Source of the DNA: Roseospira visakhapatnamensis
Lineage (GTDB): Bacteria > Pseudomonadota > Alphaproteobacteria > Rhodospirillales > Rhodospirillaceae
Assembly: GCF_014197915.1 (NCBI RefSeq)
Contig: NZ_JACIGK010000008.1
Location: 1 to 64,000 of the forward strand
Length of the DNA: 64,000 bases
Reading direction: 5' to 3'
Shown: piece by piece, positions 45,191-57,304 of the stretch
Numbering within the stretch: the stretch's first letter is position 1
Layout of the letters: the number at the start of each line of letters is the position of its first letter
Position numbers and translations under genes: made by a program
The notes under the pieces: generated by a model
The model's input: the letters and a program-made list of their open reading frames with translations, nothing else
What the model was told of the DNA's origin: nothing
The model's database searches: none

Positions 45191-46453
45191 ATGACACCGT
45201 CGGAGATTCGCCAAACCCGCCTGCCCAACGGCCTGCGCGTGCTCACCGACCCCATGGATACCGTGGAGACCGTGTCCGTCGGTGTCTGGGCCGACGTCGG
45301 CGCTCGCCACGAGCCCGCCGAGATCAACGGCGTGTGTCACATGCTGGAGCACATGGCCTTCAAGGGCACGCGGCGGCGCTCGGCGCTGGACATTGCCGTG
45401 GAGATGGAGGACGTGGGCGGTCACATGAACGCCTACACGTCTCGGGAACACACGGCCTTCTATGCCAAGATGCTGCGCGAGGACCTGCCGCTCGCCGTGG
45501 ACATCCTGGCCGACATCCTTCAGCACTCGGTGTTCGACCCGGAGGAACTGGAGCGCGAGCGCGGCGTGGTGGTGCAGGAGATCTGCCAGTCCCTCGACAC
45601 CCCCGACGACATCGTCTTCGACCACTTCCAGGCCACCGCCTATGGCGAGCAGTCCCTGGGGCGGCCCGTGCTGGGTACGGTGGACAGCGTGCGGCGGCTG
45701 GACTCAGGCATCGTCGGCGGCTTCCAGCACACCCATTACAGCCCGGAACGGCTGGTGGTCACCGCCGCCGGACGGGTCGATCACGACGCCCTGGTGGACC
45801 TGGTGACGGCACAGTTCGTCGACCTGACCGCCCAGGCGCCGGACTCCGGCCAGCCGGCGCGCTACACCGGGGGCGAACACCGGGAGGCCCGCGATGTCGA
45901 GCAGGTGCACGTGGTGCTGGGTTTCGAGGGCGTGGCCTATGATGACCCGGACTACTATGCGACCGCCATCCTGGCCACCCTGCTGGGCGGCGGCATGTCG
46001 TCCCGCCTGTTCCAGGAGGTGCGCGAAAAGCGCGGTCTGGCCTACACCGTCAGCGCCTACGCCACGTCGTACGTGGACGGCGGCCTGTTCACGCTCTACG
46101 CCGGCACCGGACCGGAGGACGTCGCGGCGCTCACGCCGGTGCTGTGCGACGAAATCGCCAAGGTGCGTGCCAGCGTGGCCGCCGCCGAAGTGGCCCGCGC
46201 CCGCGCCCAGTTGCGCGCCGGTATCCTGATGGGCCAGGAAAGCACCGGCGGCCGGTGCGAGCAACTGGCCCGCCAGGTGCTGGTGTACGGCCGGCCGATC
46301 TCCAACGAGGAGGTGCTGGCCGGACTGGAGGCGGTGGACGAGGCCGCCGTGCTGCGCGTCGCCGGCCGCATCTTCGCCACCGCCCCGACCCTGGCGGCGC
46401 TGGGAACGCTCGACGGCATGGAACCGCTGGAGCGCATCCGGGCGAGGCTGTAG
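45191..46453 (+). CDS. M16 family zinc peptidase
   Basis: Pitrilysin-family metalloprotease of 420 aa, the bacterial relative of mitochondrial processing peptidase beta. The inverted zinc motif HMLEHMAFKGT (HxxEH) lies near residue 50, with the downstream Glu in the ERERGVVVQEI block. The C-terminal half contains SRLFQEVREKRGLAYTVSAY, the family's second-domain signature. No signal peptide is seen, so it is likely cytoplasmic. A GGGAGA Shine-Dalgarno precedes ATG 45191. Thr synthase often precedes this gene in alphaproteobacteria, but not here. Confidence 0.92.
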   Translation: MTPSEIRQTRLPNGLRVLTDPMDTVETVSVGVWADVGARHEPAEINGVCHMLEHMAFKGTRRRSALDIAVEMEDVGGHMNAYTSREHTAFYAKMLREDLPLAVDILADILQHSVFDPEELERERGVVVQEICQSLDTPDDIVFDHFQATAYGEQSLGRPVLGTVDSVRRLDSGIVGGFQHTHYSPERLVVTAAGRVDHDALVDLVTAQFVDLTAQAPDSGQPARYTGGEHREARDVEQVHVVLGFEGVAYDDPDYYATAILATLLGGGMSSRLFQEVREKRGLAYTVSAYATSYVDGGLFTLYAGTGPEDVAALTPVLCDEIAKVRASVAAAEVARARAQLRAGILMGQESTGGRCEQLARQVLVYGRPISNEEVLAGLEAVDEAAVLRVAGRIFATAPTLAALGTLDGMEPLERIRARL

Positions 46454-46637
46454 GCCGGGGGAGACGGCCCCGACCCGCCAGAACGATGCCCGCCCCCGAG
46501 AGCGGGGTCCGGCGACACGACCGGCGTCCGCGCCGCCAGCACGGCGCAATAGCGCGGCATCCTCGTTCGGTGCCGCGTTGTGGCGGCGACATGTCCCCGA
46601 CGGCTATCGCGCACGGCCTCCAGGCGTACACAAGGAA

Positions 46638-46666
46638 AGGGCGGCCCGCCGGACTCGGGCCGCCCT
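46638..46666 (-). terminator. Terminator of gap-pgk
   Basis: AGGGCGGCCC (46638-46647) pairs with GGGCCGCCCT (46657-46666) around a 9-base loop. Read on the minus strand the stem is followed by TTCCTT. It lies 15 bases beyond the pgk stop. Confidence 0.75.
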
Positions 46667-46681
46667 GTTCCGCCGATGAGA

Positions 46682-47878
46682 TCAGTCCTTCAGCGCCGCG
46701 ACGCCCGGCAGCGTCTTGCCTTCCAGCCACTCCAGGAAGGCGCCGCCGGCCGTGGAGACGTAGGAGAACTTCTCCTCCACGCCCGCGTTGATCAGCGCCG
46801 CGACGGTGTCACCGCCACCGGCGACGGTCACCAGCTTGCTCTCGCCGGTCAGGGCCGCCGCCGCCTGGGCCACGGCGTTGGTGGCCATGTCGAACGGCCT
46901 GATCTCGAAGGCACCCATGGGGCCGTTCCACACCAGCGTCTTGCAGCCAGCCAGCTTCGCGACCACGGTCTTCACCGAGTCCGGACCGACGTCCAGGATC
47001 ATGCGGTCCGCCGGCACCTGATCCACCGGCACCACGGCATTCTCGGCCCCTTCCTTGAACTCGGCGGCGATCACCGCGTCCACCGGCAGGACGATATCGC
47101 AGCCCTCGGCCTTGGCCTTGTCCAGGATCGTCCGGGCGGTATCGGCCATGTCCTTCTCGCACAGGCTGGCGCCCACCTCGATGCCCTGGGCGAACAGGAA
47201 GGTGTTGGCCATGCCGCCGCCGATCACCAGCATGTCCACCTTGGACACCATGTTGCCCAGCAGTTCCAGCTTGGTGGATACCTTGGCGCCGCCGACGATG
47301 GCCGCCACCGGACGAGCCGGGTTTTCCAGCGCGACCCCCAGGGCCTCCAACTCAGCCTGCATCAGGCGGCCAGCGGCCGACGGCAGCAGTTGCGCCAGGA
47401 ACTCGGTGGAGGCGTGGGCGCGGTGCGCGGCCGAAAACGCGTCGTTCACATAGATGTCGCCCAGGTCCGCCAACTGGCGGGCGAATCCGGGGTCGTTCTT
47501 TTCCTCGCCGGCGTGGAAGCGCAGGTTCTCCAGCAGCGCCACGTCGCCAGGCGCCAAGCCGTTGACCAGCGTCTCGGCGCCGGGACCGACGCAGTCGTCG
47601 GCGAAGGCCACGGGCGCGCCGCCCAGGGCCTTGGACAGGGGCTCGACGATCGGCCGCAACGACATGTCGGGCACGCGCTGGCCCTTGGGGCGGCCGAAGT
47701 GGCACATCACCACCACGCAGGCGCCCTTGGCCATCAGGTCCCTGATGGTCTCGGCGGAGCGGTCGATACGGGTTGTGTCCGTGACGACACCGTCACGCAC
47801 GGGAACATTCAGGTCGGCACGCACCAGCACGCGCTTGCCGTGGACATCCAGGTCATCAATGGTCTTGAAGTCGGGCAT
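46682..47878 (-). CDS. pgk: Phosphoglycerate kinase
   Basis: Glycolytic/Calvin-cycle kinase of 398 aa that interconverts 1,3-bisphosphoglycerate and 3-phosphoglycerate with ADP/ATP. It opens [19 protein letters not shown], the family signature, and contains [29 protein letters not shown] and the C-terminal GGGDTVAAL nucleotide site. It follows gap by about 260 bases on the same strand, and a terminator follows it. Confidence 0.97.
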   Translation of the reverse strand: MPDFKTIDDLDVHGKRVLVRADLNVPVRDGVVTDTTRIDRSAETIRDLMAKGACVVVMCHFGRPKGQRVPDMSLRPIVEPLSKALGGAPVAFADDCVGPGAETLVNGLAPGDVALLENLRFHAGEEKNDPGFARQLADLGDIYVNDAFSAAHRAHASTEFLAQLLPSAAGRLMQAELEALGVALENPARPVAAIVGGAKVSTKLELLGNMVSKVDMLVIGGGMANTFLFAQGIEVGASLCEKDMADTARTILDKAKAEGCDIVLPVDAVIAAEFKEGAENAVVPVDQVPADRMILDVGPDSVKTVVAKLAGCKTLVWNGPMGAFEIRPFDMATNAVAQAAAALTGESKLVTVAGGGDTVAALINAGVEEKFSYVSTAGGAFLEWLEGKTLPGVAALKD

Positions 47879-48138
47879 GGTGGCCTTCTCCAGATCGGTG
47901 GACTGGGGTCCGGCCGGTGTCCGCGTTCCGGGGCATCACATCGGCACACACAGACAAGCGCCCGCCGGACCCCCGCCCGGCGCGGCACGCGGCCACGAAA
48001 CGGGACAAGCCGGGCGGACGGTCCACGGTCGGACCCGCGCGGGACGCCCGGAGCCAGCCCGGACGCCCCGCCCACGGGTGGGTGAGGTCATGATCCTCTA
48101 CGGTCGATATCCTTACATCGCTGCGGGAGGCTTGCCCC
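47879..48138. other. gap-pgk intergenic region
   Basis: 260 noncoding bases between two co-directional glycolytic genes. No terminator-like hairpin with T-tract was found, so read-through from gap is plausible. Nothing else was recognised. Confidence 0.35.
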
Positions 48139-49146
48139 CTACAGGGTCTTGGCCATCTCCACCGCCGTATCGGCCATGCGGGTGGAGAAGCCCCATTCGT
48201 TGTCGTACCAGCTGACGACGCGCACGAAGTTGCCGTCGATCACCTTGGTGCCGGTGGCATCGAACACCGAGCTGAAGGCACTGTGGTTGAAGTCACTGGA
48301 CACCAGCGGCGCGGTGTTGACATCCAGCACGCCCTTGAGCGGACCCTGGGCGGCGGCGGTCATGGCGGCGTTGATCGCCTCGACGTCCACGTCCTTGGCC
48401 AGTTCGACCTTCAGGTCGACCAGGGAGACGTTCGGCGTCGGCACGCGGATGGCGACGCCGTCCAGCTTGCCCGACAGCTCCGGCAGCACCAGGCCGACCG
48501 CCTTGGCGGCGCCGGTGGAGGTTGGAATGATGTTGTCGGCGGCGCCGCGCGCCCGACGCAGGTCCTTGTGCAGGGTGTCGACGGTGCACTGGTCGCCGGT
48601 GTAGCTGTGGATGGTGGTCATGAAGCCACGCACCACACCGAACTCCTTGTGGAGCACCTGGGCCACCGGGGCCAGGCAGTTGGTGGTGCAGGAGGCGTTG
48701 GAGACCACCACGTGCTCGGCGGTCAGCTTCTGGTGGTTGACGCCGTAGACCACGGTCAGGTCCGCGCCGCTGGCCGGCGCCGACACCAGCACCCGCTTCG
48801 CGCCGCCTTGCAGATGCAGCGCGGCCTTGTCGCGGGCGGTGAAGATGCCCGTGCATTCCATGACGATGTCCACACCCAGATCGCCCCAGGGCAGCTTGGT
48901 GGGATCACGCTCGACGGTCACCTTGATCGGACGGCCGTCGACGATGATGGCGTCGTCGGTGGCCGACACGTCCATGGGCAGGGTGCCGTGCACGGTGTCG
49001 TACTTCAACAAATGGGCGTTGGCGGCGGGCGAGCCCAGATCGTTCACCGACACCACCTCGACGTCGCTGCGGCCATTCTCCAGCAGCGAGCGCAGTACCA
49101 GGCGTCCAATACGCCCAAAGCCGTTAATGCCAACACGAACAGCCAT
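48139..49146 (-). CDS. gap: Glyceraldehyde-3-phosphate dehydrogenase, type I
   Basis: Glycolytic NAD(P)-dependent enzyme of 335 aa. The Rossmann start VRVGINGFGRIGRLVLR and the catalytic Cys in SNASCTTNCLAPV are intact, with the partner His in the substrate domain. The frame is open to 49797, but ATG 49146 with GGAGGAGA upstream gives the family length. The Asp-less GxGxxG ending (VVSVND) fits NAD preference. Confidence 0.97.
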   Translation of the reverse strand: MAVRVGINGFGRIGRLVLRSLLENGRSDVEVVSVNDLGSPAANAHLLKYDTVHGTLPMDVSATDDAIIVDGRPIKVTVERDPTKLPWGDLGVDIVMECTGIFTARDKAALHLQGGAKRVLVSAPASGADLTVVYGVNHQKLTAEHVVVSNASCTTNCLAPVAQVLHKEFGVVRGFMTTIHSYTGDQCTVDTLHKDLRRARGAADNIIPTSTGAAKAVGLVLPELSGKLDGVAIRVPTPNVSLVDLKVELAKDVDVEAINAAMTAAAQGPLKGVLDVNTAPLVSSDFNHSAFSSVFDATGTKVIDGNFVRVVSWYDNEWGFSTRMADTAVEMAKTL

Positions 49147-49612
49147 TCGGGTTTCTCCTCCGCGACACGGTCCAGGGGACGGTCTGTGTTGTTGATCCGA
49201 TGCGATGGCAGGGGAGCAGTCACCCGGGACGCCCTGCCGACGGCGGGGGCAATGCCCGCATGGCGGAACGCCTGTGTCCAGGCCGGCGACGGGTCTCGCG
49301 CGGGGCGCGGCTCCGTTGCACCCGGGGGCCTCCCCTCCAGGATGGCGACACCCTAGCAGAGCACTCGGCGTTTTCCCAGCCCTCTTCCCGCCCGCCCGTC
49401 GTTCTCGGTCTCGGCTGCGCGCGCCGGACGCCTCCGGTTTCGACGGCAAGGGGTCGGGCGGCGTGGCGGGCCGTGGGGGGTCCCGAACCCGCCAAGTCCG
49501 GGGCGGCCAAAATGAGACCGGCCCCGTCGTCGAAATATCCCTGGGCAAGCACCGCCGCGCGCGGCATGCTGCTTTGTCCTTCCCGTCAAACACGAAGATA
49601 TATGACGACATC
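49147..49612. promoter_or_regulatory. Divergent gap / maeB control region
   Basis: 466 bases between divergent starts. Open frames cross it but are extensions of the two genes. A weak TTGTCC - 17 - GATATA pair occurs at about 49572-49600 just before maeB; it would leave almost no leader. No operator was recognised. Confidence 0.35.
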
Positions 49613-51883
<2,271 letters not shown>

Positions 51884-52173
51884 GGCCGTCCCGACCGTCT
51901 TGCGGGCCCCCGTACCCGTGCCCCGTGCTGTCCCGATCCTGGTTCGGGTGCCCGCGGCGGTGATGCGTGCGCGGCTCGGCGGACGCACAAGACGACGCAC
52001 AAGACCATGTCGTCGGGGCATGGCCGATCCCGTCACAGGATGGCGCAAGGCATCCGGTCTCGGGACCGGTGTCCCCGGGGCCGGTCGGGGTCGCCGCCCC
52101 CAGGGCATGGGTGTTGCCGCGACCCCGGTGGTCCCGGCGCGCGGCGAGGATGCGCGGCAAGGAGAGGATCCCC
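51884..52173. other. maeB-phoR gap
   Basis: 290 noncoding bases between two plus-strand genes. No clear hairpin with T-tract. AAGGAGAGG (52159-52167) is the ribosome-binding site of the kinase gene. Confidence 0.4.
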
Positions 52174-53733
52174 ATGGTCCGACACGCCTCCCCCCGCCTC
52201 AAGCCGCGCCGCGGCCGCGTGCCGGCCGTCGCGCTGGCGATCACCGCGCCGGCGCTGGCGACCATGGGAGTCCTGGTTCTGACCGGAGCCGTGTCCCCGG
52301 GACCGGCGGCGCTGGCCGTGCTGGCCATGCTGGCGGGCGCGGTGCTCGTGGTGCGGCCGCATCTGCTCGACCTGGCCATGGTCGAACAGGCCACGCGGGA
52401 CATGGCCGGCAACCGGGGGCGTCCGCTGGGCACCCCGGAGATCATCTACTCCAGCATGGCGCGCGCGCAGATGACCGCGGTCCAGGACATGCGGCGCGCC
52501 CTGGAGCACCGCCTGGCCGACCAGACGGCGCGGGCCGAGTCCAATGCCCTGGTGGTCGACGCGCTGACCGATCCCATCCTGTTGATCGACAGCCATGGAA
52601 CGGTGACCCGGGTGAATGCCGGTGCCCGGGCCTTGTTCGGGCGCGATGGCGCGGGGCGGCCCCTGAGCGCGCTGCTGCGCGAGCCGTCGGTGCTGGAGGC
52701 GGTGGAAAGCGTGCTGACGGGTGGCGCGGGGCGCATGGTTCAGATCACCCTGCCCGGGGCCATCGAGCGCGAGTGCGAGGCGCGCGTGACACCGCTCTCG
52801 CAGCGGGACACCGATGGCGCCGAGGTCCTGCTGACCATCCATGACGTCACCAAGCTGGTGCGCATGGAGCGGATGCGCGCGGATTTCGTCGCCAACGCCA
52901 GCCACGAGTTGCGCACGCCCCTGTCCAGCCTGCTCGGCTTCGTGGAGACCTTGATGGGACCGGCCCGCGACGACGCCGAGGCGCGCGAGCGGTTCTTGCC
53001 GGTGATGCTGGAGCAGGGCCAGCGCATGCAGCGCCTGGTGGAGGACCTGCTGTCGTTGTCACGCATCGAGATGAACGAGCATTCCGCGCCCACCGACGTC
53101 GTGCCGATTCCGGACCTGGTCCGTCGCATCGCCAATGGCCTGGAACTGAAGGCCGAGGCCAAGGGATGCACGCTCGCGGTGGACCTGGACCCGGCGCTGC
53201 CGCCGGTGTGGGGCGACGCCGACCAGTTGAGCCAGGTGTTCCAGAACCTGTTGGACAATGCCGTCAAGTATGGGCGCGCCGGCACCCCGGTCACCGTCAC
53301 CGGCGGCGTGGTCGCGCAGGGCCCGGCGTCCATGCCCGGGTCGCGCCGGGGGCCCTGTCTGCACGTGGCCGTCCGCGATCATGGCGAGGGCATCGCGCGC
53401 GAGCATCTGCCGCGCCTCACCGAACGCTTCTATCGGGTGGATCGGGCACGCTCCCGGCAGATGGGGGGCACCGGGTTGGGGCTGGCCATCGCCAAGCATG
53501 TCCTGACCCGGCACCGGGGGGCCCTGGTGCCGGAGAGCATGGTCGGCGAGGGCAGCACCTTCAACGTCTACCTGCCGCTCGCCTCGGACACGCTGGCGAT
53601 CGCGCCGCCACCCGAGGCAGGGTCCGCGACACAGACCCCTCGCGAGACCGTGATGGCGGATGCGGACCCGGATGGCACGGCCCGTCGCCCCGATCGGACG
53701 GGTCCGGCGCCGCATTCGATAAGGCCACCTTAA
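52174..53733 (+). CDS. PhoR-like sensor histidine kinase
   Basis: Membrane kinase of 519 aa. Two N-terminal helices (about 17-55) have almost no periplasmic loop between them, as in PhoR. A PAS domain follows (ALTDPILLIDSHGTVTRVN), then HisKA with the phospho-acceptor His in NASHELRTPLSSLLGF and the ATPase domain with N-box NLLDNAVKYG, GEGIA and GTGLGLAIAKH. The frame is open upstream, but ATG 52174 has a strong Shine-Dalgarno. No response regulator or pst gene is adjacent, so the phosphate-sensing role is by similarity only. Confidence 0.85.
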   Translation: MVRHASPRLKPRRGRVPAVALAITAPALATMGVLVLTGAVSPGPAALAVLAMLAGAVLVVRPHLLDLAMVEQATRDMAGNRGRPLGTPEIIYSSMARAQMTAVQDMRRALEHRLADQTARAESNALVVDALTDPILLIDSHGTVTRVNAGARALFGRDGAGRPLSALLREPSVLEAVESVLTGGAGRMVQITLPGAIERECEARVTPLSQRDTDGAEVLLTIHDVTKLVRMERMRADFVANASHELRTPLSSLLGFVETLMGPARDDAEARERFLPVMLEQGQRMQRLVEDLLSLSRIEMNEHSAPTDVVPIPDLVRRIANGLELKAEAKGCTLAVDLDPALPPVWGDADQLSQVFQNLLDNAVKYGRAGTPVTVTGGVVAQGPASMPGSRRGPCLHVAVRDHGEGIAREHLPRLTERFYRVDRARSRQMGGTGLGLAIAKHVLTRHRGALVPESMVGEGSTFNVYLPLASDTLAIAPPPEAGSATQTPRETVMADADPDGTARRPDRTGPAPHSIRPP

Positions 53734-53863
53734 CCGTTTGGCTGTATAAGAAGGGATGGGACTCCGCGCCGGGCCAGGTCGGGCGCGCCGCCCGTGTGTG
53801 ACGGCGGGTGGGTTTCCGGACCCGCTACGCGCCAGACCCGTCTGTGTGACAGGACACCGCACC

Positions 53864-54139
53864 ATGCCCGCCGAACCGACGCCCAAGGGCCAGCAGCAGG
53901 CCGTCTACAATGTCCCGGTGGAGATTGCCGTCGTACTGGGCAAGTCGAACCTGCGCGTCAATCAGTTGCTCAAGTTGGGACGCGGCGCCGTTGTGGAGCT
54001 TGAGCAGAAAACGAACGAACCGGTGGAAATCTACGCCAACGATATCCTTGTCGCGCGCGGCGAGGTGGTCATCACCGAGGGCGACAAAATCGGAGTCACC
54101 CTGACGGAACTCGTCAAGAGCTATAATCAGAATCGATAG
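53864..54139 (+). CDS. fliN: Flagellar motor switch protein FliN
   Basis: Small C-ring subunit of 91 aa of the SpoA/SurF type. The conserved core is VPVEIAVVLGKSNLRVNQLLKLGRG, then VVELEQKTNEPVEIYANDILVARGEVV and a basic tail. It would form the CheY-P-responsive switch with FliM and FliG. It is not accompanied by other flagellar genes here. ATG 53864 gives the typical short FliN; the frame is open from 53756. Confidence 0.92.
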   Translation: MPAEPTPKGQQQAVYNVPVEIAVVLGKSNLRVNQLLKLGRGAVVELEQKTNEPVEIYANDILVARGEVVITEGDKIGVTLTELVKSYNQNR

Positions 54140-54529
54140 ATCAGCACGCTTGGTAGAGGCGTGACGCCCCACCGCGGGTCTCCACCACACGGAGTCGGCG
54201 TGCGACGCGTGGGCCGTTCCATACGCCACCGTTTGACAGCGTCGGCGAGACCCCCTATTTTGCGGTGCAATAGCGGGACGTCGCCCGGGTGTCCCGCGTC
54301 ACGAACGGCCGTGTCGCGTCTTCTTCTTGACGCGACCGGTGTGCCACGTCACACAACCCGGAGCACCGTCGCGGCCCCGGCCGCCAGTCCGGCCTCCCCG
54401 GGGTGGCCTGTGCCCGGTGTCCTCTTCCAAGGTCCGCGAGCCTGATCCCCGGCCGACCCCGCGTGGTTCGTTCAGACGTCCGCCCGACCGGCCCCTGGAT
54501 CGCTTGCGCAGAAACGTACAGGGAGTGCC
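54140..54529. promoter_or_regulatory. fliN-etfB intergenic region with promoter and leader hairpin
   Basis: 390 bases. It contains the near-consensus promoter at 54233-54261 and, downstream in the predicted 5' leader, a perfect stem GTCGCGTC (54313-54320) / GACGCGAC (54329-54336) with loop TTCTTCTT. The ~260-base leader is long for a simple operon. Confidence 0.5.
54233..54261 (+). promoter_or_regulatory. Sigma70-type promoter upstream of etfB
   Basis: TTGACA (54233-54238), 17-base spacer, TATTTT (54256-54261). This is one of the best promoter matches in the window. The start point would be near 54268, about 260 bases before the etfB ATG. Confidence 0.7.
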
Positions 54530-55279
54530 ATGAAGGTCCTGGTCGCCGTCAAGCGCGTCGTCGACTATAACGTGAAGATCCGCGTCAAGGCGGACGGCAC
54601 GGGCGTCGAGACCGCGAACGTGAAAATGTCCATGAATCCCTTCGACGAAATCGCCGTCGAGGAGGCCGTGAGACTCAAGGAAGCCGGTACCGCCACCGAG
54701 GTGGTGGCCGTGTCCATGGGGCCCCAGGCCTGCCAGGAGACCATCCGCACGGCGCTGGCGATGGGCGCCGATCGCGGTATCCTCGTCACGGCCGAGGATG
54801 AGTTGCAGCCGCTGGCCGTCGCCAAGCTGTTCAAGGCCCTGGTGGACAAGGAAAGCCCCGATCTGGTGTTGCTGGGCAAGCAGGCCATCGACGACGACAG
54901 CAACCAGACCGGACAGATGCTGGCCGGTCTGCTCGGCTGGTCGCAGGCGACGTTCCTGTCCAAGGTCGAGATCGGCGAGGGCAAGGCCACCATGACCCGC
55001 GAGATCGACGGCGGCCTGGAGACCATTGCGGTCACCATGCCATGCGTTGGCACCGTGGACCTGCGCCTGAACACGCCGCGCTATGCCTCGCTGCCCAACA
55101 TCATGAAGGCCAAGAAGAAGCCTATCGAGACCATCGAGGCGGCCTCGCTGGGGGTCGACATCGCGCCGCGCCTGACCACGGTCACGGTCGAGGAACCGCC
55201 CGCCCGCCAGGCCGGGGTCATGGTGCCCGACGTGGCCACCCTGGTGGACAAGCTGCGCAACGAAGCGAAGGTGATCTGA
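54530..55279 (+). CDS. etfB: Electron transfer flavoprotein beta subunit
   Basis: ETF beta subunit of 249 aa, binding AMP and part of the FAD interface. It begins [20 protein letters not shown] and has [34 protein letters not shown] (AMP-binding) and the recognition-loop region [14 protein letters not shown] takes electrons from acyl-CoA dehydrogenases and passes them to ETF-quinone oxidoreductase. It heads the etfB-etfA-hbd set, 3 bases before etfA. Confidence 0.97.
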   Translation: MKVLVAVKRVVDYNVKIRVKADGTGVETANVKMSMNPFDEIAVEEAVRLKEAGTATEVVAVSMGPQACQETIRTALAMGADRGILVTAEDELQPLAVAKLFKALVDKESPDLVLLGKQAIDDDSNQTGQMLAGLLGWSQATFLSKVEIGEGKATMTREIDGGLETIAVTMPCVGTVDLRLNTPRYASLPNIMKAKKKPIETIEAASLGVDIAPRLTTVTVEEPPARQAGVMVPDVATLVDKLRNEAKVI

Positions 55280-55282
55280 ATC

Positions 55283-56218
55283 ATGGCCATTCTCGTCATT
55301 GCCGACCACGACAACGCCACCATCCGGCAGGGCACCCTGGCCACCATGACCGCCGCGCGCCAGATCGGAGGCGACGTGACCGTGCTGGTGGCCGGGGACG
55401 GCTGCCGCGCCGCCGCCGAGGACGCCGCCAAGATCGAGGGCGTGTCCAAGGTGTTGTGCTGCGACAACGCGCTCTACGCCCATCACCTGGCCGAGCCCAT
55501 GGCCGCGCTGATCGTCGGCATCGCCGGCGACTTCCAGCATATCCTGGCCCCGGCCACCACCGCCGGAAAGAACGTGCTGCCGCGCGTGGCCGCCCTGCTG
55601 GACGTGGCCCAGGTCTCCGACATCGCCGGTGTGGTCGACGCCGAAACCTTCGTGCGCCCGATCTACGCCGGCAACGCCATGGCCACGGTCAAGACGGCGG
55701 ACACACCCAAGATCGTCACCGTGCGCGGGGCCTCGTTCGACAAGGTGGCGCATGGCTCCGGTGCCGCCTCGGTCGAGGATCTGGCTCCGGGCGCCGATCC
55801 GGGCCTGTCGTCGTTCGTCGGCCAGGAACTGAGCACGTCCGAGCGTCCCGAGTTGACCAGTGCCCGGGTGGTGATCTCCGGCGGGCGCGGCATGGGGTCG
55901 TCCGAGAACTTCCACCATATCGAGACCCTGGCCGATGCCCTGGGCGGCGCGGTCGGCGCCAGCCGCGCGGCGGTGGACGCGGGCTACGCGCCCAACGACT
56001 TCCAGGTCGGCCAGACCGGCAAGATCGTGGCGCCCGAGCTGTATGTGGCCGTCGGCATCTCCGGAGCCATCCAGCATCTGGCCGGCATGAAGGACTCCAA
56101 GGTCATCGTCGCCATCAACAAGGACGAGGAGGCGCCCATCTTCCAGGTCGCCGACTATGGCCTGGTGGCCGACCTGTTCCAGGCCGTGCCGGACCTGGAA
56201 GCGGAACTGGCCAAGTAA
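55283..56218 (+). CDS. etfA: Electron transfer flavoprotein alpha subunit
   Basis: ETF alpha subunit of 311 aa, which holds the redox FAD. The FAD domain is in the C-terminal half: [52 protein letters not shown], and [17 protein letters not shown]. The partner of the adjacent beta subunit. It ends with a strong hairpin before hbd. Confidence 0.97.
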   Translation: MAILVIADHDNATIRQGTLATMTAARQIGGDVTVLVAGDGCRAAAEDAAKIEGVSKVLCCDNALYAHHLAEPMAALIVGIAGDFQHILAPATTAGKNVLPRVAALLDVAQVSDIAGVVDAETFVRPIYAGNAMATVKTADTPKIVTVRGASFDKVAHGSGAASVEDLAPGADPGLSSFVGQELSTSERPELTSARVVISGGRGMGSSENFHHIETLADALGGAVGASRAAVDAGYAPNDFQVGQTGKIVAPELYVAVGISGAIQHLAGMKDSKVIVAINKDEEAPIFQVADYGLVADLFQAVPDLEAELAK

Positions 56219-56246
56219 CGGGGCGAGGCCCGAAACCGCTCCAGCC

Positions 56247-56280
56247 GCCACCCCCGGCCGGTCATCACGGCGGGGGTGGC
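56247..56280 (+). terminator. Hairpin between etfA and hbd
   Basis: GCCACCCCCG (56247-56256) pairs perfectly with CGGGGGTGGC (56271-56280), loop 14 bases, 28 bases past the etfA stop. Without a T-tract it may be a partial terminator or an mRNA processing/stability element tuning hbd relative to etf. Confidence 0.5.
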
Positions 56281-56344
56281 CGCGCTGGTTCCACCACGCC
56301 GCGAACCACCCCGCGAGCACCCCGCAAATCACAAGGATCCAGGG

Positions 56345-57217
56345 ATGATCAGCAAGATCGGCGTGATCGGCGCCGGCCAGATGGGGACCGGAATCTGCCA
56401 TGTGTTCGCCCTGGCCGGCTTTGACGTGACGCTGACGGACGTGAGCGAGGACGCCCTGGAGCGGGGCATGTCCGTGATCGCCCGCAACATGGACCGCCAG
56501 GTGACGCGCGGCCGGATTACCGAGGCGGATCGCGACGCCGGGCTGGCGCGCATTCGGGCCGGCATGGGGGTGTCCCGGTTCGCCGACCGCGACCTTGTGA
56601 TCGAGGCCGCCACCGAGGACGAGGCGGTCAAGAAGAAGATCCTGGTCGCGCTGTGCCCGGAGTTGAACGCGCACTGCGTGGTGGCTTCCAACACCTCTTC
56701 GATTTCCATCACGCGCCTGGGCGCGGTCACCGACCGTCCGGGCAAGTTCATCGGCATGCACTTCATGAATCCGGTGCCGCTGATGAAGCTGGTGGAGCTG
56801 ATCCGGGGCATCGCCACCGACGAGGAGACCTACCAGCTTGTCCGCGTGGTGGCCGAGAAGCTGAATAAGACTCCGGTTCCCGCCGAGGACTTCCCGGCCT
56901 TCATCGTCAACCGCCTTCTGATGCCGATGATCAACGAGGCGGTCTATACGCTCTATGAAGGCGTGGGCAGCGTCGAGTCCATCGACGCCGCCATGCGCCT
57001 CGGCGCCAACCATCCCATGGGGCCGCTGGAACTGGCCGACTTCGTGGGCCTGGACACCGTCCTGGCCATCGTCCAGGTGCTGCATGACGGCCTGGCGGAC
57101 ACCAAGTACCGGCCTTGCCCCCTGCTGGTGAAGTACGTCGAGGCCGGCTGGCTGGGCCGCAAGACCGGACGCGGATTCTACGACTACTCCGGCGAGGCGC
57201 CCGTCCCCACGCGATAA
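56345..57217 (+). CDS. hbd: 3-hydroxybutyryl-CoA dehydrogenase
   Basis: NAD(P)-dependent dehydrogenase of 290 aa interconverting acetoacetyl-CoA and 3-hydroxybutyryl-CoA. The Rossmann motif is [20 protein letters not shown], and the catalytic region is [17 protein letters not shown] followed by the helical C-domain ([32 protein letters not shown]). ATG 56345 follows CAGGGA. Linked to etfBA, consistent with short-chain fatty acid or polyhydroxybutyrate metabolism. Confidence 0.95.
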   Translation: MISKIGVIGAGQMGTGICHVFALAGFDVTLTDVSEDALERGMSVIARNMDRQVTRGRITEADRDAGLARIRAGMGVSRFADRDLVIEAATEDEAVKKKILVALCPELNAHCVVASNTSSISITRLGAVTDRPGKFIGMHFMNPVPLMKLVELIRGIATDEETYQLVRVVAEKLNKTPVPAEDFPAFIVNRLLMPMINEAVYTLYEGVGSVESIDAAMRLGANHPMGPLELADFVGLDTVLAIVQVLHDGLADTKYRPCPLLVKYVEAGWLGRKTGRGFYDYSGEAPVPTR

Positions 57218-57231
57218 CGGCCCGTGTCTTC

Positions 57232-57297
57232 CAACGGCCCTTGAGAATGACCGTTGCCGTCCGTGGTCGCTCGGCGGATGAGTCACACTCATCCGCC
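57232..57297. terminator. Composite hairpin element between convergent genes
   Basis: Two structures lie between the hbd stop (57217) and the opposing stop at 57305. The first is CAACGG (57232-57237) with CCGTTG (57251-57256), closely similar in its full 25 bases to the reverse complement of 6128-6152. The second is GGCGGATGAGT (57273-57283), CAC, ACTCATCCGCC (57287-57297), a perfect 11-bp stem. Probable bidirectional terminator. Confidence 0.6.
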
Positions 57298-57304
57298 GCT
57301 GGTA

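Noticed and set aside
54299-57292. Minus-strand open frame of 997 codons over etfB-etfA-hbd
   Set aside because: Antisense of three clear genes; Gly/His/Asp-rich, no domain.
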